Source of the DNA: Plotosus lineatus
Taxonomy: Eukaryota; Chordata; Actinopteri; Siluriformes; Plotosidae
DNA: 64,000 nt
Direction of reading: 5' to 3'
NCBI GenBank assembly: GCA_024760905.1
Contig: CM045731.1
Location: 57,535,125 to 57,599,124, forward strand
Below the pieces are notes generated by a model. That model was not told the origin of the DNA, searched no databases, and worked only from the letters and a program-made list of their open reading frames with translations. Within the stretch, counting starts at the first letter, position 1, and each line of letters begins with the position of its first letter. The position numbers and the translations under genes are program-made. This document shows positions 20,582-32,221 of this stretch, piece by piece.

Positions 20582-23500
20582 GTAATTCTCAAATAAACTG
20601 TTCGATTAACACCCAATCTGTCCCAACACTTAATCCGTCAGCACCCAACTGACATCAACACAGAAATAAATCAACATTCGACTGACACCGACACCGAGAT
20701 AGACAGACACTAAACTGACATTAACAACGAGATACTCCGACACCAGTCTGACATCAGCACCGAGCTACAGAGACAGCTGAGATCATGTTACTGAACATCT
20801 CCCCTGAACCGGCCTGAGCAAAAGTAACACAGGAAAAGGGGACAAATGGAAAAGAAGGAGAGAAAGGAAATTGAAGGAATGCTGAAGAAAAGAAAGGATA
20901 GAAAGAAAACATCAGGAAAGGAGGGTCTGATTGAAAGGCAGAAAGAAGGGAGGTGAAAGGAATGAAAAAAGTGAAAGAAAGAAAAGAGAAACCAATGGGT
21001 ACAGAAAGAAAAGTGCAGAATGGAAGGAGCATAGAAATATAGGAAGAGAAGGAATGAATGGACGCAGGGAGAAGAAAAATGAAGAAGGGGTAAATATTAT
21101 AAAAAGGAAGAAAAGAAATACAGATGAAAGGAAATGGATAATGAACAAACAAAGGAAAACTACAAAGGGGGAAATAAAAGGAATGATGGATGAAAAGAAA
21201 AATGAGTAAAAGAAGGTGCAATTAAAGAAAAACAGTAGGAAGAACAAGTACAAGTGGATAATTAAGGACAGATGAAAATAGGAAGGAAAGAGTGAAGGAA
21301 AGAAATATTGAGATGAAACAAGAAACACACAGATAAAAAGTTCTTTTTATTGGTGCACGTTCTTGTTAGTGACGAGTTAAACCTGTACAGTTGAGCAGAA
21401 CTCATAAATTACATCAGAGCTGTGAGCAAAATGCCAATAGCCACTCCTGAACCCTGACAAAAAAAAAAATCACAAAATGATCTCAAATTAACCAGAAATC
21501 ACCACAGATTTAAGCCTTTGTAAAGGCAGTGGTAGCCTGGGGGGTAACGTCGGCTGGATCACTGATCCTAGAGTTGGGGGGTTCAAGCCCCACTCTCAAC
21601 AGGTTGCCACTGTCCCCCAGTGCAGGTAACTGGGTTTCAAAGGCCATGTCTCTCACTGTCTATGGTGTGAGGCATGTAAAAGAACCATTGCTAACTTTCA
21701 ACAAGAGCAGCTGCAAAGCCGTCAGCATGTTTCTGCCCCTTGCTAAAACGTTTTGTCAGGAAGGGTATCCAACGTAAAAACCTCTGCCAAATCGAATATG
21801 CGAATCATTAAATTTGCCTTCCATGATTGGCTGTGGCGGCCCCTGAAAAAGGGAACAGCCAAAAGAAAAAGAAGTTACCGTATTTGACATAATAACTGCC
21901 CAGCCCCAATAAGCCCCCCCCCCCCCCCTGCCGTGTTTTTTTTTTTTTTTAAGTCTAATAATTGCTCATGTGTCCTGGGAGCATAATTGTCAATCAAACC
22001 AATTTTATTTGATCAGTCTCTGTAACCGTACAATGAGGCGTTCACCGCCTGTAAAAGTGTGTTTACACGTTATTCTAAGCATTGCTTCGGCAGAGGAGCA
22101 TGGCTGTCACACACCTCATTCATCTCACCAATCTACCATTCTATAAAGACGAGCAGTGCGCTCCTCCCGGCTCAAGAAGATTGTCACTCTTTGCGACCCC
22201 GTTTCCGTGATCTCTCTGGCTCCTGGTTCTCAGCTCTATGCTGGCCAAGCCCCTTAGTGTATGATTTTCGTGTTTCTCCGCATCACCAGCAGTGACTACG
22301 TTTTCCCCGTGCTCTGCCTTCCATGTGAACAATAAAGCTCATTCGTGTTCATACTCTGCCTCCTGCATTTTTGGGTTCGGCTGAAAGTTCCTGACATCAC
22401 ACCCCCTGCCACTGGGGAATGTGTATAATGATCATCAGTAACACCGTTGATTGTTCCGCTGTGCTTTAAAAAACAGGAAAATATGTGTTCTCTTGGTAAA
22501 TGTCCAACAACCGATGAACCATTAGAAACTGCTTATAGCAAAACTATCATGAGGATGAGACAGCTGTCGGTATGTTGTTAACTGTCCGTTAAGGAAGGGT
22601 TGACAAGTATCATGATACATTTGAAATCCTCAAATAGAACTATCACATATTAAAGTTGATGTCATGCTTGAAGGAAGTGCCGTTTTGGCTCAAAGGTAAC
22701 TCGTATGTACATGACGTAACTACTAAATGTGGAATCTTTCCAGGTGGTCCTGCTTTTTTTTAAATCCTAAAGGAAGATCAGTTATGATGGATGCAACATC
22801 GTTGCACAAGGGAAAACGTGTAAAAGTGTATGATGATATTCATTCAAGCTGAACGTGATAGAATTCGCAAAGAATTCAACAAATTCTGCAACATCAAAAC
22901 AATTTAATGTTGATCAGAAATGTGTACATGAATGGCGAAAAGAAGAATGACATTTCCGTGAAATGGTAGACAAAACAAAATGAAAACGAAAAGCTGGTGG
23001 AGGAAGAAAGGTTGTTTATATGCGTATTGAACAAGAACTTATTTTATGGCTCGAAGCATGCAGGAAACAAGGGACAAGGGTGACCGGAAGGCTCTTGAAC
23101 GGGAAACACTATGATTGCATAAGGAGGAAGGCACCCCCATCTCAATTTTTTAAGTGCCTTGGGCGCTTATTACGTTGAATACGGTATCAGTATTTTAAAA
23201 ATACTAAAGAATTTACATACTCGAGGATCTGAAATCCTCCTGCTGTCATGGAACCCCAAATCCTTTCAGCACCAAGGAATATAGTTGCTCATTTCCTTTC
23301 CTTCTTTTGACTATTTTTATATTTTCGTAAGACATATAAACACCGATATGTTGTACGAGATTGTGGAAAAAAAGGGTACAGTATGCCCTTGATTATTCAC
23401 GGTTTTGCACCCACGGTTTGAGTATTCGCTGACTGCCGAGCAACCGGCACGTAATTGAAATTCAGCCAATGGCTGTTCTCCTTTCTCCTGATTGGTTGAG

Positions 23501-26500
23501 CTGATGTCCCACCTCTTTTTTCTCATTTGCGCACAAGTTTTTAATGAGCCTCTTTTTTTGTGTGTGTTTTAATTACCAGTTAAGCTCTATGATACCACTC
23601 AAACGCTATCAGTCTTCTCTGGCTAAGCGATAGAAAACACTGGATGTTTCTGCTGAAGAAATAAGAGTTTCTCCTGAGAAACGATGGTTTTCTCTGAACT
23701 GTTGTATTAAAATCTTTTTCAATTATTATTCCAGTACAGTACCGAAGTTCATGTTTGTGTGAGATTTTATGTTCTGTAGCATGTTTAACAAACAATACCA
23801 AAAGGATAAACTTGATTACAGTACTCTTCATGTCCTTTTACATTGAAGTTGGAGTGCCATCTCCAAGATGGCGCTGCCCAGAGGGCAACATCGCGGAGTT
23901 CTCAGAGTCAAATTGTTTCTTCGTTCATTTTAATTTGTTTTATTTGTTGTTTTGTTTGTTCATGTTTTGCACATGCTCGTCTACGACCGGTCGACTCTAC
24001 TACAGCTATAAGATCAGAGTATCTTCGGGCGTGTATAACTAAGCAGAGATAATATACTATTAGTAGAGTTAAAATGCTATTAGCAGAACTAATATGCTAT
24101 TAGTAGCGCTAATATGCTATGGTAGGCAGCTCAATGCGAGCCGCACCCCAGCTAGCAATGAGCCTATGCGGGAAGGGGCTGAACGATGACTCCGGCGCTT
24201 GGGATTGCAGGGGATGAAGGCCGTGTAGCCGGCTGGTATAATCGCCTTATCGGGTGTACTCTCATCGAGCCATGTTTCACAGAAACATGCTATTAGCAGA
24301 GCTAACATGCTATGGTTCCTATTAATTTGTTTTATTTGTTGTTTTGTTTGTTCATGTTTTGCACTATGCTCGTCTATGACCAGCCAACTGTACTACAGCT
24401 GTAAGATCGGAGTATCTTCGGACGTGTATAATTAAGCACGCGCAACTGGACTGGTTACCCGGGCTGCGGCTAGCAGAGCTAATATGCTATGGTAGGCAGC
24501 TCAATGCAATCTGAGCATGAAGCTCATCCATCTTGTTTCGCAATGACTGAACATTTTCAAGCAGTATGGCCGGAAGTGCTAACCAAGCGCCGGAGACTGA
24601 GAACTCCGCCTGGGCTAATTGTTAAACGGAGTGCGGTTAGCATTGAGCTCCCATGTGAACATATTAGCGGTTAGCATTGAGCTCCCATGTGAGCATATTA
24701 GCTCACGATAGAAGTTGTTGCATGCTTAGTTGCCCGAGGCTGAAGCTCATAGCTGTAGTAGGGTCGACCGATCATAGATGAGCATAGGGAAAAACATGAA
24801 CAAACAAATTAAAACGAACAAAGAAACAAATTGACTCTGATAACTCCGCGACGTTGCCCTCTCGGCAGCGCCATCTTGGAGACGTCACTCCAAGTTCGAT
24901 GTAAAAGGACATGAAGTGTAATAAAGTTTATCCTTTTGGTATCATTTGTTAAACATGCTACAGAACATAAAATCTCACGCACATTCTAAGAATTAACTTA
25001 GGTACTCTACTGGAAGAATAATCGAAAAAGACTTTTAAAACTAGTTTTTTACAACAGTATATGCTGTATAATGTTTATATTTTATCAGCAATAAAAATTG
25101 AAAAGTTTTTCTTAATCATTACTATATTTTACTACATTAATACTGTATTAATGAGAAAGACTATCAATAGAATGTGTTTAAGAAGCATATTTTAGCGCAT
25201 GTAATAAATACATAGTATTTTACTTTCGGCTGCTCATTCGCGTATATGACGTGATACATGGGGTTTTACTTCCGGGTACAGAACTCGTGGATTATCTCAA
25301 TTCGCATGAGGGCTCGGAACAGAACCCCCGCGAATGTCGAGGGCCTACTCTACAACAATTATAAACACGCCTCAATAGCTATTAGCAAAGATGCTAAAAG
25401 TTGCCTGAGGTAAAAATAAACTTTGCTAATATTGCACTTGAGCTAATTTTTTAAACTGACTTTTTGCTACTAGTTCTTGTTTGTTTTTACTTTTAATCTC
25501 TGTTTAATTTATTTCTTTTTCACGGAACAGTGCAGTGTCTGGAATATTTATTGGTGACATTATTGATGTGTCACTGAGGCAACAGTGCTAACGTCGCTAA
25601 TTGTTTGTGTAAGAGAAGAAGCTGAAATGAATCATAACATACTCTTGTGTGCTAAATTGTTCATAGTTCATAAATAAATGATTAATCATCAAACACTGGC
25701 ATGTAAAGATATATTCCGTTTGAAAATATATAATTTGAGATCACGTAGCTGTAAAACAAAGAAAAGAAAAAAGAAACAGGACTGGTAGCCATTTTGAATC
25801 TGGATTAGCTTAGTTAGCATGTTTTAAAATTTTATTTTGATATTTTAATGGAACTGTAGATCAATAAATAACATCAGTAATCCAAATCTCTTAATTTATC
25901 CTATCATGTGGATAATTTTCTCAATGATAATCAAGCCGCTAATTATTTTCATGATTTTCAACAGAAATTCTGATTCTCAGTTAAGTCAGGTAACAGGCAT
26001 TACACTCCAGCAAACGTTTCATGTGTTTGTACTGAACGAACAGGTCTGATATAAGTAGGGAAAGTATTCATGAGGATTTTTATTTTATTTGTGCGAATTC
26101 TTTCCTTGATGAGTATTTCAATGCTTGTGGCTTCTCAGTACTGCCTGTTTATTATTGTTATTATTATAACCAAAATCTTGTGGGCGTCACTCTATGCCTC
26201 AGGGCTGAGAAGTAGACACCAGAACTCGTTACACCCGTTTGATTTGCCAAGTTTCTGCAGGTTCTTTCCTGGAAGTGTTTAAATTTATTATTAACAGTGG
26301 ATTTGGTTCAGGCTTCATGACCAGAAGGTTGTGTTTTCAAATCCCAACACAAAGAACCATTAATAAAGCCACTACCCTTATGTCTTATTTTATTTTGCAA
26401 GTGAGGTTTTAAATAAAATAATTCTTAACACTGCACTAAAATCATACACATAATATAATTTATTACACATTTGTGTTGTATGTTGCTAACAGTTTTTCCC

Positions 26501-27241
26501 CATATGAGAATAATAAAAATATATAATGTAAATTATATGGTATAATAGAATCGTTGGCATAACATGATATGAACTTTAATAATGACAGTTTGTTTTATAA
26601 TTCATATTGTTATAATGAAACACATTGTAAACATTGCTATAAACATTGCTGTAAACTGTGATGTAGTCTCAAGAATAGTTATAACAAGGTTATTAAAGTG
26701 TTATTTATGCCTTATAGCATGCCATTATTATGTAAAATATAGGTTATTAAACTTTTATAGACGTTTGTTATAGAAATATTGAATTATATTATGTGCACAT
26801 AGTTTAAATAAACAAAAATAAAAATCAATTTATCTATTGATTTATGCTTGCTGATTTTACTGGGTACTAAAATATTTTAGGTTAGTTGTAATTTTCATTT
26901 TTAATTGATATTTTTTGATTATGTTTGTCTTCTTTTTCTCTCTTTCATGATTTCTGGCATTTTCTTCCAATCCACCCCCAGATACGGGTGAAGTGGTAGC
27001 AATTATGATCCCTGAACACAAAGGCCGTGAGCTGGTGCTGTTACTGGAGAGGAACGTGACGGTGACAATGCACATCACCATTGGGACTCGCAACCTGCAG
27101 AAGTATGTGAGCCGAACATCCGTCGTCTTCGTCTCTATCTCCTTCATAGTCCTTATGATCATCTCGCTGGCGTGGCTTGTCTTCTATTACATCCAGAGGT
27201 TCAGATATGCCAATGCACGAGACCGCAATCAGGTACGCCCA

Positions 27242-27272
<31 letters not shown>

Positions 27273-30200
27273 GAACAAGATAAGAGAATGCATATGTACA
27301 CTGATCATGTTAACAGCAAAAGTGTGAGCTGTATTAAAAATGTTTGGTTGGTTTGTGAGTGTTCTAGTTGTGTTGCTTCGTTAGTGGATGAATGCGGGAG
27401 TGTCGGGTGCATGTGAAATGAGGGAGAAAGGCAGTCAGGCTGTGGCATTTTCACTCATAACTTTCTGAACACGTGTGTTGAGGCTGATCCTACTGCTACA
27501 CTTTGTTACCTGTAACTTATACTTACAATAGGTACCGGCATCGAAAAAATTAAAGTCATCATAAATGGATGGTTTTAGGTTCTATTTATTGGATTAACCA
27601 TTACAAAGCACCAGTCCAAATTTCATGCAATTATCTTGAACGGTTTCCGAGACACAGCCTGTTCTATTATCCCCGCTATTTTTTATGGAGGCCAGTTCTA
27701 CTCACTTTTCAAGTTATTGTCCCTCAAATATGCCTCAAACTGCAATTTATGCCTGGGAAAAAAATGACCAAAAATTACCTAAATTACCAAATTTTGAAAA
27801 TTCATTCAAATTTAACCAATGTAGTCAATACCTTGATGCTTTTGGTTCGAAGGGAAAAATACATCCATAATCCATTGGAAGCATCAGTTTTAGACTATGT
27901 ACCATGGTTTGGGGTTTAAACCGTAGGTTACCGAAAATTGTCTAATTTTGAAAACCCATTAACTTCAACCAACCAAGTCAATAGCCTGAAACATTTGTTT
28001 GTAAGGTATAATGACCTGCTTAATCCATTGGAACCTTCAGTTGTAGGTTATCTACCATGGTTTTGGCTGTGAAGGAAGTCAAACATGTTAAATGGCAAAA
28101 TATTGGAAAAGTCTAATACATAATCATTTTGGAAAATTCAGTGTACTCTATTGTAATAAGTAATAATTGTAATCTTTTTCAGAGTATTGTACTCTTCATT
28201 CACTGGAAAAAGAAATGGATCATATGAATAAACAATCCTATTATTGATGATGATGCTCATTCTACTTTGAGTGACTAGGGCAGTGGCCTCGAGTACACAT
28301 ACAGCAGCTGATTTTAGACAGGAATGTGTGCATTATCATATCATGTAGGTTAAGATTTTCTATCAAAACACTCTTATCATCATCATATCTTATTCCCATA
28401 GGGTAGTGCAGCAATTGTTCTCTTCCGGAGATTAACCGCTGATTTTTTTGCAGCCTACTCTTTTATGAAAGTCAGCAATGGTTCTTTTACATGCCTCTCA
28501 CCATAGACAGTGAGAGACATGGCCCGCCTTTGATAACCCATTTAGCTGCACTGGGGGGGACAGTGACAGCCCTGTGGGGACTCGAACCCCCAACCTTAGG
28601 ATCAGCGATCCTGCGCCTATCCACTAGACCACCACTATCCTAAAACACTCTTAAATAGCCTCAGACTAAGTAGGAGTCTTAATTTACTTCTGAGGAACAT
28701 GATGATGTTGATTTTGAAATTAGAACCATAAATTAAATAAAAATCTGTCGGAAGTCGAAAGTGCCAATTCCGGAAGTCGAAAGTCGAAAGTGCCAATGTT
28801 TAACCAGCGAGCCAAATGACCCGATCGATTCAGTCAAAATCTATATTTATCGCAAGATTTCAACAAAACAGCCGTTAGCATGTTTCTGCCCCTTGCTAAA
28901 AAAAGGGTTGTAATAGGAAGGGCAGCCGACATAAAAACCTCTGCCAAATCAAACGTGCGAGTCAGATGATTCGCTGTAGCGTCTCCCGAGTAAAAGGGAA
29001 AAAGCCGATTCCAGTCATAGAAATATACAGGGATCCCGCACTTTACGCGGTTAATTGGGACCAAGATCCCCACGTGACCACGGAAATCCGTGAAGTAGGA
29101 TCACCCCCCCAACCCCCCACTGACGTATACGTACATGTATTTGTGTATATAATATCAATAAATACATATTCAATGCTATAAATGCTTATAATAACAATTA
29201 AACATTAAAAACATAACATGATGTAAATAAAATCTAAATGCACACACATGCAGATGGAACTGCATGAGAAGAAGACAACACGCATGCAGCCACGCCTCTC
29301 TGCCGGAGCCTGCGATTAAGTGTACCTCTTGATAATGTTTAATCATATTTCATACTTATATTTATGATATATCTTTCTATACATTTTATTCCATTTCTAT
29401 TTGTTCTTCAATTTCATTTCACTTTCACTTTCGACCTGTGGACAGCCCTGTTCATATCTCCGGATGATTTTGATGCGAGATTTTGGGTTGTTTTTTGTTT
29501 TGTGTTGGTTTAGGTTTTTATTTTTGCATAATTGGCTTTGTTTTTGTGGCATTTTCCTTCACTTTTCCCCTATTCTTCCTTAATTTCCTTATTTTAAAAT
29601 TCGATTAATATTTAATTATTTATTTTAAAAAGGGGAACCAGAGGGTGTATTCCAATTATCGGGGAATCACACTCCTCAGCCTACCCAGGGGCACTGGAGA
29701 GGAGGATCTGACCAATAGTCGAACCTCAGATTCAGGAGGAATAATGTGGTTTTTGTTCTGGCTGTAGCACTCAGAACAGGTCGAATTCATTTCCGGTGAG
29801 GGTTGGTGTCCACCAAGGCTGTCTTTTGTCACCGATTCTGTTCATAATATTTTTGGACAGAATTTCTAGGCGCAGCCGAGACGTTGAGGGGTTCTGGTTT
29901 GGTGGCCATCGGATCTCGTCTTTGCTTTTTGTGGACGCTGTTGTCCTTTTAGCTTCATCAGGCTGGGACCTCCAGCTCTCATTGGAGCGATTCACAGTCG
30001 AGTGCGAGGCGGCCGGGATGAAAATCAGAACCTCCATGTCCAAAGTTGGACAATGGTGGAATGCATCCTCCGGGTCGGAAGTGATGTCCTGCCCCAATTG
30101 GAGGACTTTAAGGATCTTGGGGTCTTGTTCACGAGTGAGGGACGGATGGAGCAGGAGATCAACAGACGGATCGCTGCAGCCTCTGCTGTTAAACGGAGCC

Positions 30201-30738
30201 CGTGCAAGTCCGTCGTCGTGGTGAAGAAGGAGCTGAGCTGCAAGGCAAAGCTCTCAATTTACGTCTATCTATGTTCCAACGCTCACCTGTGTTCACGAGC
30301 TTTGGTTAGTGACCGAAAGAACAAGATCCTGGATACAAGCAGCCAAAATGAACTTTTCACACAATAAAATTTATTCAGCATTATTTGGTTGCAAGGGCTG
30401 CATTTGCAGGTTAAAGTTTGACTATTTTCAGCTGTTAGGCTTAGCTGTGCCACAATTCCTGAATGGATCATGCGTCAGTGCCGGCACCTACTTACACCTG
30501 CAATTCATATTTACATGCATACGTATAAAAAGTGGGGGGGGGGTGCAGGGTTAATAACAGTGAAGTGGCAGCTAGTGTAATGATCACTATCTGTTAGACA
30601 GAAATAGAGGAAGAGAAAGAGAAGGTGAAAGGTCTGGGGGGAGAGTGAGTGAGCAATTGAGTGAGAAATGGGGTAAGAGTTAGAACTAAAATGAAAGAGA
30701 GGGAAGGAGAGGGAGAGTGATTTTATATCATGGCTAAC

Positions 30739-30785
<47 letters not shown>

Positions 30786-31094
30786 ACGACTCGGTGATGC
30801 AGCTAAAAAGGCCATCAGTCAACTCCAAGTACGGACCATCAGAAAAGGAGACCAGGTGAACGCACACGATTGTTATCCTTTTATCCTTGTTTGGACAGCA
30901 GTGTGCAAAAGATTTTGCACCTACCTGATATACATTGGTGTGTACAGATTTTTGCAGCTGAGTGAATCTCTCTGTATGTGTGTGTCTAAAATTCTAGGAG
31001 ACGGAGTCAGACTTTGATAACTGTGCTGTGTGTATCGAAGGGTACAAACCTAATGATGTTGTGCGTATTCTCCCTTGCAGGTGTGGGTACAGTG

Positions 31095-31134
<40 letters not shown>

Positions 31135-31259
31135 TTCCTGACTCCCTGTTCTATTACAGGCATGTCTTCCATAAAGGCTGTGTGGATCCATGGCTGGTGG
31201 ACCATCGCACATGTCCCATGTGTAAAATGAATATCCTGAAAGCACTTGGACTTACGGTA

Positions 31260-31318
<59 letters not shown>

Positions 31319-32028
31319 ACACTCTTCTGGGCACCTGATAGCGCCTTAATAAAAAAAGTGAAATCTAGTTATAAATGGATTCAAAATTTTTGATTTTTCC
31401 TGTAATTTGATTTAACATTCTTATTTTGTGTGCGTGTGTGTGCGCACATGTGTGCACATGCGTGTGCCAGTCGAGTGCTGAGTGCCTGGAAGAGCTTCCT
31501 CTGGACTATGACTTGGCTGTCGGGGGCGTGGCCCTGAACGCCATGGTAATGAGTGATGATGTCATGGATGGTGACATCACAGGAGGGCATGATCCCAGGG
31601 TCAGGATGATGGGTCTCCCTCAGGTCCTCCCAGATTCAGAACCCATCACAGATGACACCTTGTTGACTGAGCAAAGTGAGTTGTGGGATTTTTCTTCATT
31701 TTTGTTGTGCTGATTGTTTATGTCAGTAACTGAGGCGACTTAATGAGGCACATAAACATAACCCGGATTATTGTAAAGAAGAGATGAGCATTTCTGAAAT
31801 AAAGGAGAGATTAGTGTTTATTGTAAAGGAAAGACTACTTTGTCTTGGTTGCAGCACATTAAATTTTCATTTTTCATTTAAGGTGAACTTCAGCCAATTG
31901 CAAGCAGTAGCTCAGAAGCATCGCTATCCGCAGGGGCAGGGCAATATGATCTGGACACACCCACAGAGAGCATGAAATGCAGACCAGGAAGCAGCCTCGG
32001 CGTCTTAAACCCCGGATGCACCGACTGA
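20128..32028 (+). CDS. rnf150: RNF150-like transmembrane E3 ubiquitin ligase (PA-TM-RING)
   Basis: Seven coding exons, 20128-20581, 26982-27232, 30784-30855, 30998-31080, 31160-31256, 31471-31675 and 31883-32028, join to exactly 435 residues, close to the usual vertebrate length of about 438. Order: signal peptide (about residues 1-30), luminal protease-associated domain with the EKEEWYTAF start, a membrane helix ([20 protein letters not shown]), the conserved [12 protein letters not shown] linker, a RING-H2 domain (CAVCIEGY ... CRHVFHKGC ... CPMC) and a low-complexity acidic tail. The juxtamembrane and linker sequence fits RNF150 better than its paralogue RNF130. Family members sit in endosomal or Golgi membranes and ubiquitinate partners through the cytosolic RING. 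All introns are GT-AG. The tail after the RING is divergent, as is usual. It converges on the ppme1 homologue. Whether this is the a or b teleost copy cannot be told here. Confidence 0.93.
20820..21330 (+). repeat. Long homopurine-biased tract in rnf150 intron 1
   Basis: About 500 bp of mostly A and G (GGAAAG, AAAGAA, GAAGGAA words) on the + strand. Both strands therefore give long low-complexity ORFs, which I do not consider genes. Confidence 0.7.
21527..21875 (+). mobile_element. SINE family 1, RTE-type tail
   Basis: Full copy with head, B-box-like GGGTTCAAGCCCC, GTAAAAACCTCTGCCAAATC and end GCCAAAAGAAAAAGAAG. A pogo-like element starts within two bases of its tail. It is in rnf150 intron 1. 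Confidence 0.75.
21876..23186 (+). mobile_element. Pogo-like DNA element with transposase N-terminal relic
   Basis: Ends TACCGTATTTGACATAATAA and, inverted, TACCGTATTCAACGTAATAA. The flanking TA fits Tc1/pogo-type insertion. Between about 22880 and 23110 one frame reads [15 protein letters not shown], then [20 protein letters not shown] and [13 protein letters not shown] with stops between, the DNA-binding part of pogo/CENP-B-type transposases. The stretch 22020-22760 inside it shows nothing I recognise. Confidence 0.65.
23705..24011 (+). repeat. Left arm of a large inverted repeat
   Basis: Pairs with 24747-25040 in reverse. For example GTTCTGTAGCATGTTTAACA (left) faces TGTTAAACATGCTACAGAAC (right), and CATCTCCAAGATGGCGCTGCC faces GGCAGCGCCATCTTGGAGACG. 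Mismatches are scattered. The spacer of about 735 bp has repeated AGCTAATATGCTAT words. Confidence 0.7.
24747..25040 (-). repeat. Right arm of the large inverted repeat
   Basis: Reverse partner of 23705-24011. A third, direct partial copy of the arm (TTATTTGTTGTTTTGTTTGTT ... AGATCGGAG) lies in the spacer at about 24321-24420. Confidence 0.7.
25360..26981 (+). other. rnf150 intron 1, distal part
   Basis: AT-rich, with no clear element. An ORF at 26070-26282 has a hydrophobic start but no recognisable domain and no splice context. Confidence 0.4.
26982..27232 (+). CDS. rnf150: rnf150 exon 2: end of PA domain, transmembrane helix
   Basis: Begins after TCCACCCCCAG and ends CAATCAG|GTACGC. It encodes [16 protein letters not shown], then [20 protein letters not shown] and the membrane helix, finishing [10 protein letters not shown]. 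The donor is followed at once by a (CA)n tract at 27246-27272. Confidence 0.92.
27273..28445 (+). other. rnf150 intron 2, proximal part
   Basis: Unique-looking DNA with loosely repeated sentences (for example AATCCATTGGAA...CAGTTTTAG at about 27870 and AATCCATTGGAACC...CAGTTGTAG at about 28022), suggesting an old duplication of about 130-150 bp. No gene. Confidence 0.35.
28446..28640 (-). mobile_element. SINE family 1, 3'-truncated copy
   Basis: Contains the reversed head (GGGACTCGAACCCCCAACC) and the TGAGAGACATGGCCC middle, but no tail. It is in rnf150 intron 2. Confidence 0.65.
28868..29010 (+). mobile_element. SINE family 1, tail half only
   Basis: Carries GCCGTTAGCATGTTTCTGCC, a GGGCAGCCGACATAAAAACC segment and the GATTCGCTGTAGCGTCTCCC ... 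AAAAAGCCGA tail, without the tRNA head. Confidence 0.65.
29028..29110. mobile_element. Terminal fragment of a DNA transposon
   Basis: ACAGGGATCCCGCACTTTACG, CGGTTAATTGGGACC and CACGGAAATCCGTGAAGTAGG resemble one end of fish pogo/mariner-type non-autonomous elements; no partner end was found. Confidence 0.3.
29630..30315 (+). mobile_element. Non-LTR retrotransposon relic, reverse transcriptase fragment
   Basis: The frame from 29796 reads [34 protein letters not shown] and [18 protein letters not shown], the place where an intact enzyme has FADD, so the active site is destroyed. A frameshift follows ([19 protein letters not shown]). It starts at a [12 protein letters not shown] motif and is truncated at both ends. 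Inside rnf150 intron 2. Confidence 0.7.
30740..30780 (+). repeat. (TG)n repeat at the rnf150 exon 3 acceptor
   Basis: About 20 TG units run directly into TAG|AGACGA, leaving almost no pyrimidine tract. Confidence 0.85.
30998..31256 (+). CDS. rnf150: rnf150 exons 4 and 5: RING-H2 domain
   Basis: The RING is split across 30998-31080 and 31160-31256. Exon 4 gives CAVC and the first half to VVRILPC; the Arg codon is split by the 79-bp intron; exon 5 gives [21 protein letters not shown]. All eight zinc ligands of the C3H2C3 pattern are present, so ligase activity is expected. The small intron contains a (CA)n run (about 31101-31131), and exon 5 is followed directly by another (31261-31316). Confidence 0.92.
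31261..31316 (+). repeat. (AC)n repeat directly after rnf150 exon 5
   Basis: The donor GTAGAC is followed at once by about 28 AC units. Confidence 0.85.
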
Positions 32029-32221
32029 GTTATTTTGGGCGATTGTGGTGACAGGTGACGCTGACTGAGTTTCCAGTGGAATCTCCTAGCTGATGACATC
32101 ACACTATGACATCACTGCCTGCTGCATTCTTTCCCTTTACTCTCTCAGTGTTCCTGGTGTTTGAGGAGACACAACGGTTCCTCTTCCTGTATTAATTCAC
32201 TTGCAGGTGTACACTCAAGTA

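Larger units (their letters stand above)
23379..25350. mobile_element. Second pogo-like element, non-autonomous, with large internal inverted repeat
   Basis: The ends CAGTATGCCCTTGATTATTC and, inverted, GAGTAGGCCCTCGACATTCG are both flanked by TA. The right end, about 25063-25350, is closely repeated at 57180-57485. No transposase frame survives. Confidence 0.6.

Noticed and set aside
20754..21328. Long ORFs on both strands (up to 155 codons) in rnf150 intron 1
   Set aside because: They come from the homopurine tract and read as Lys/Glu/Arg or Phe/Ser/Pro low complexity, without domains.
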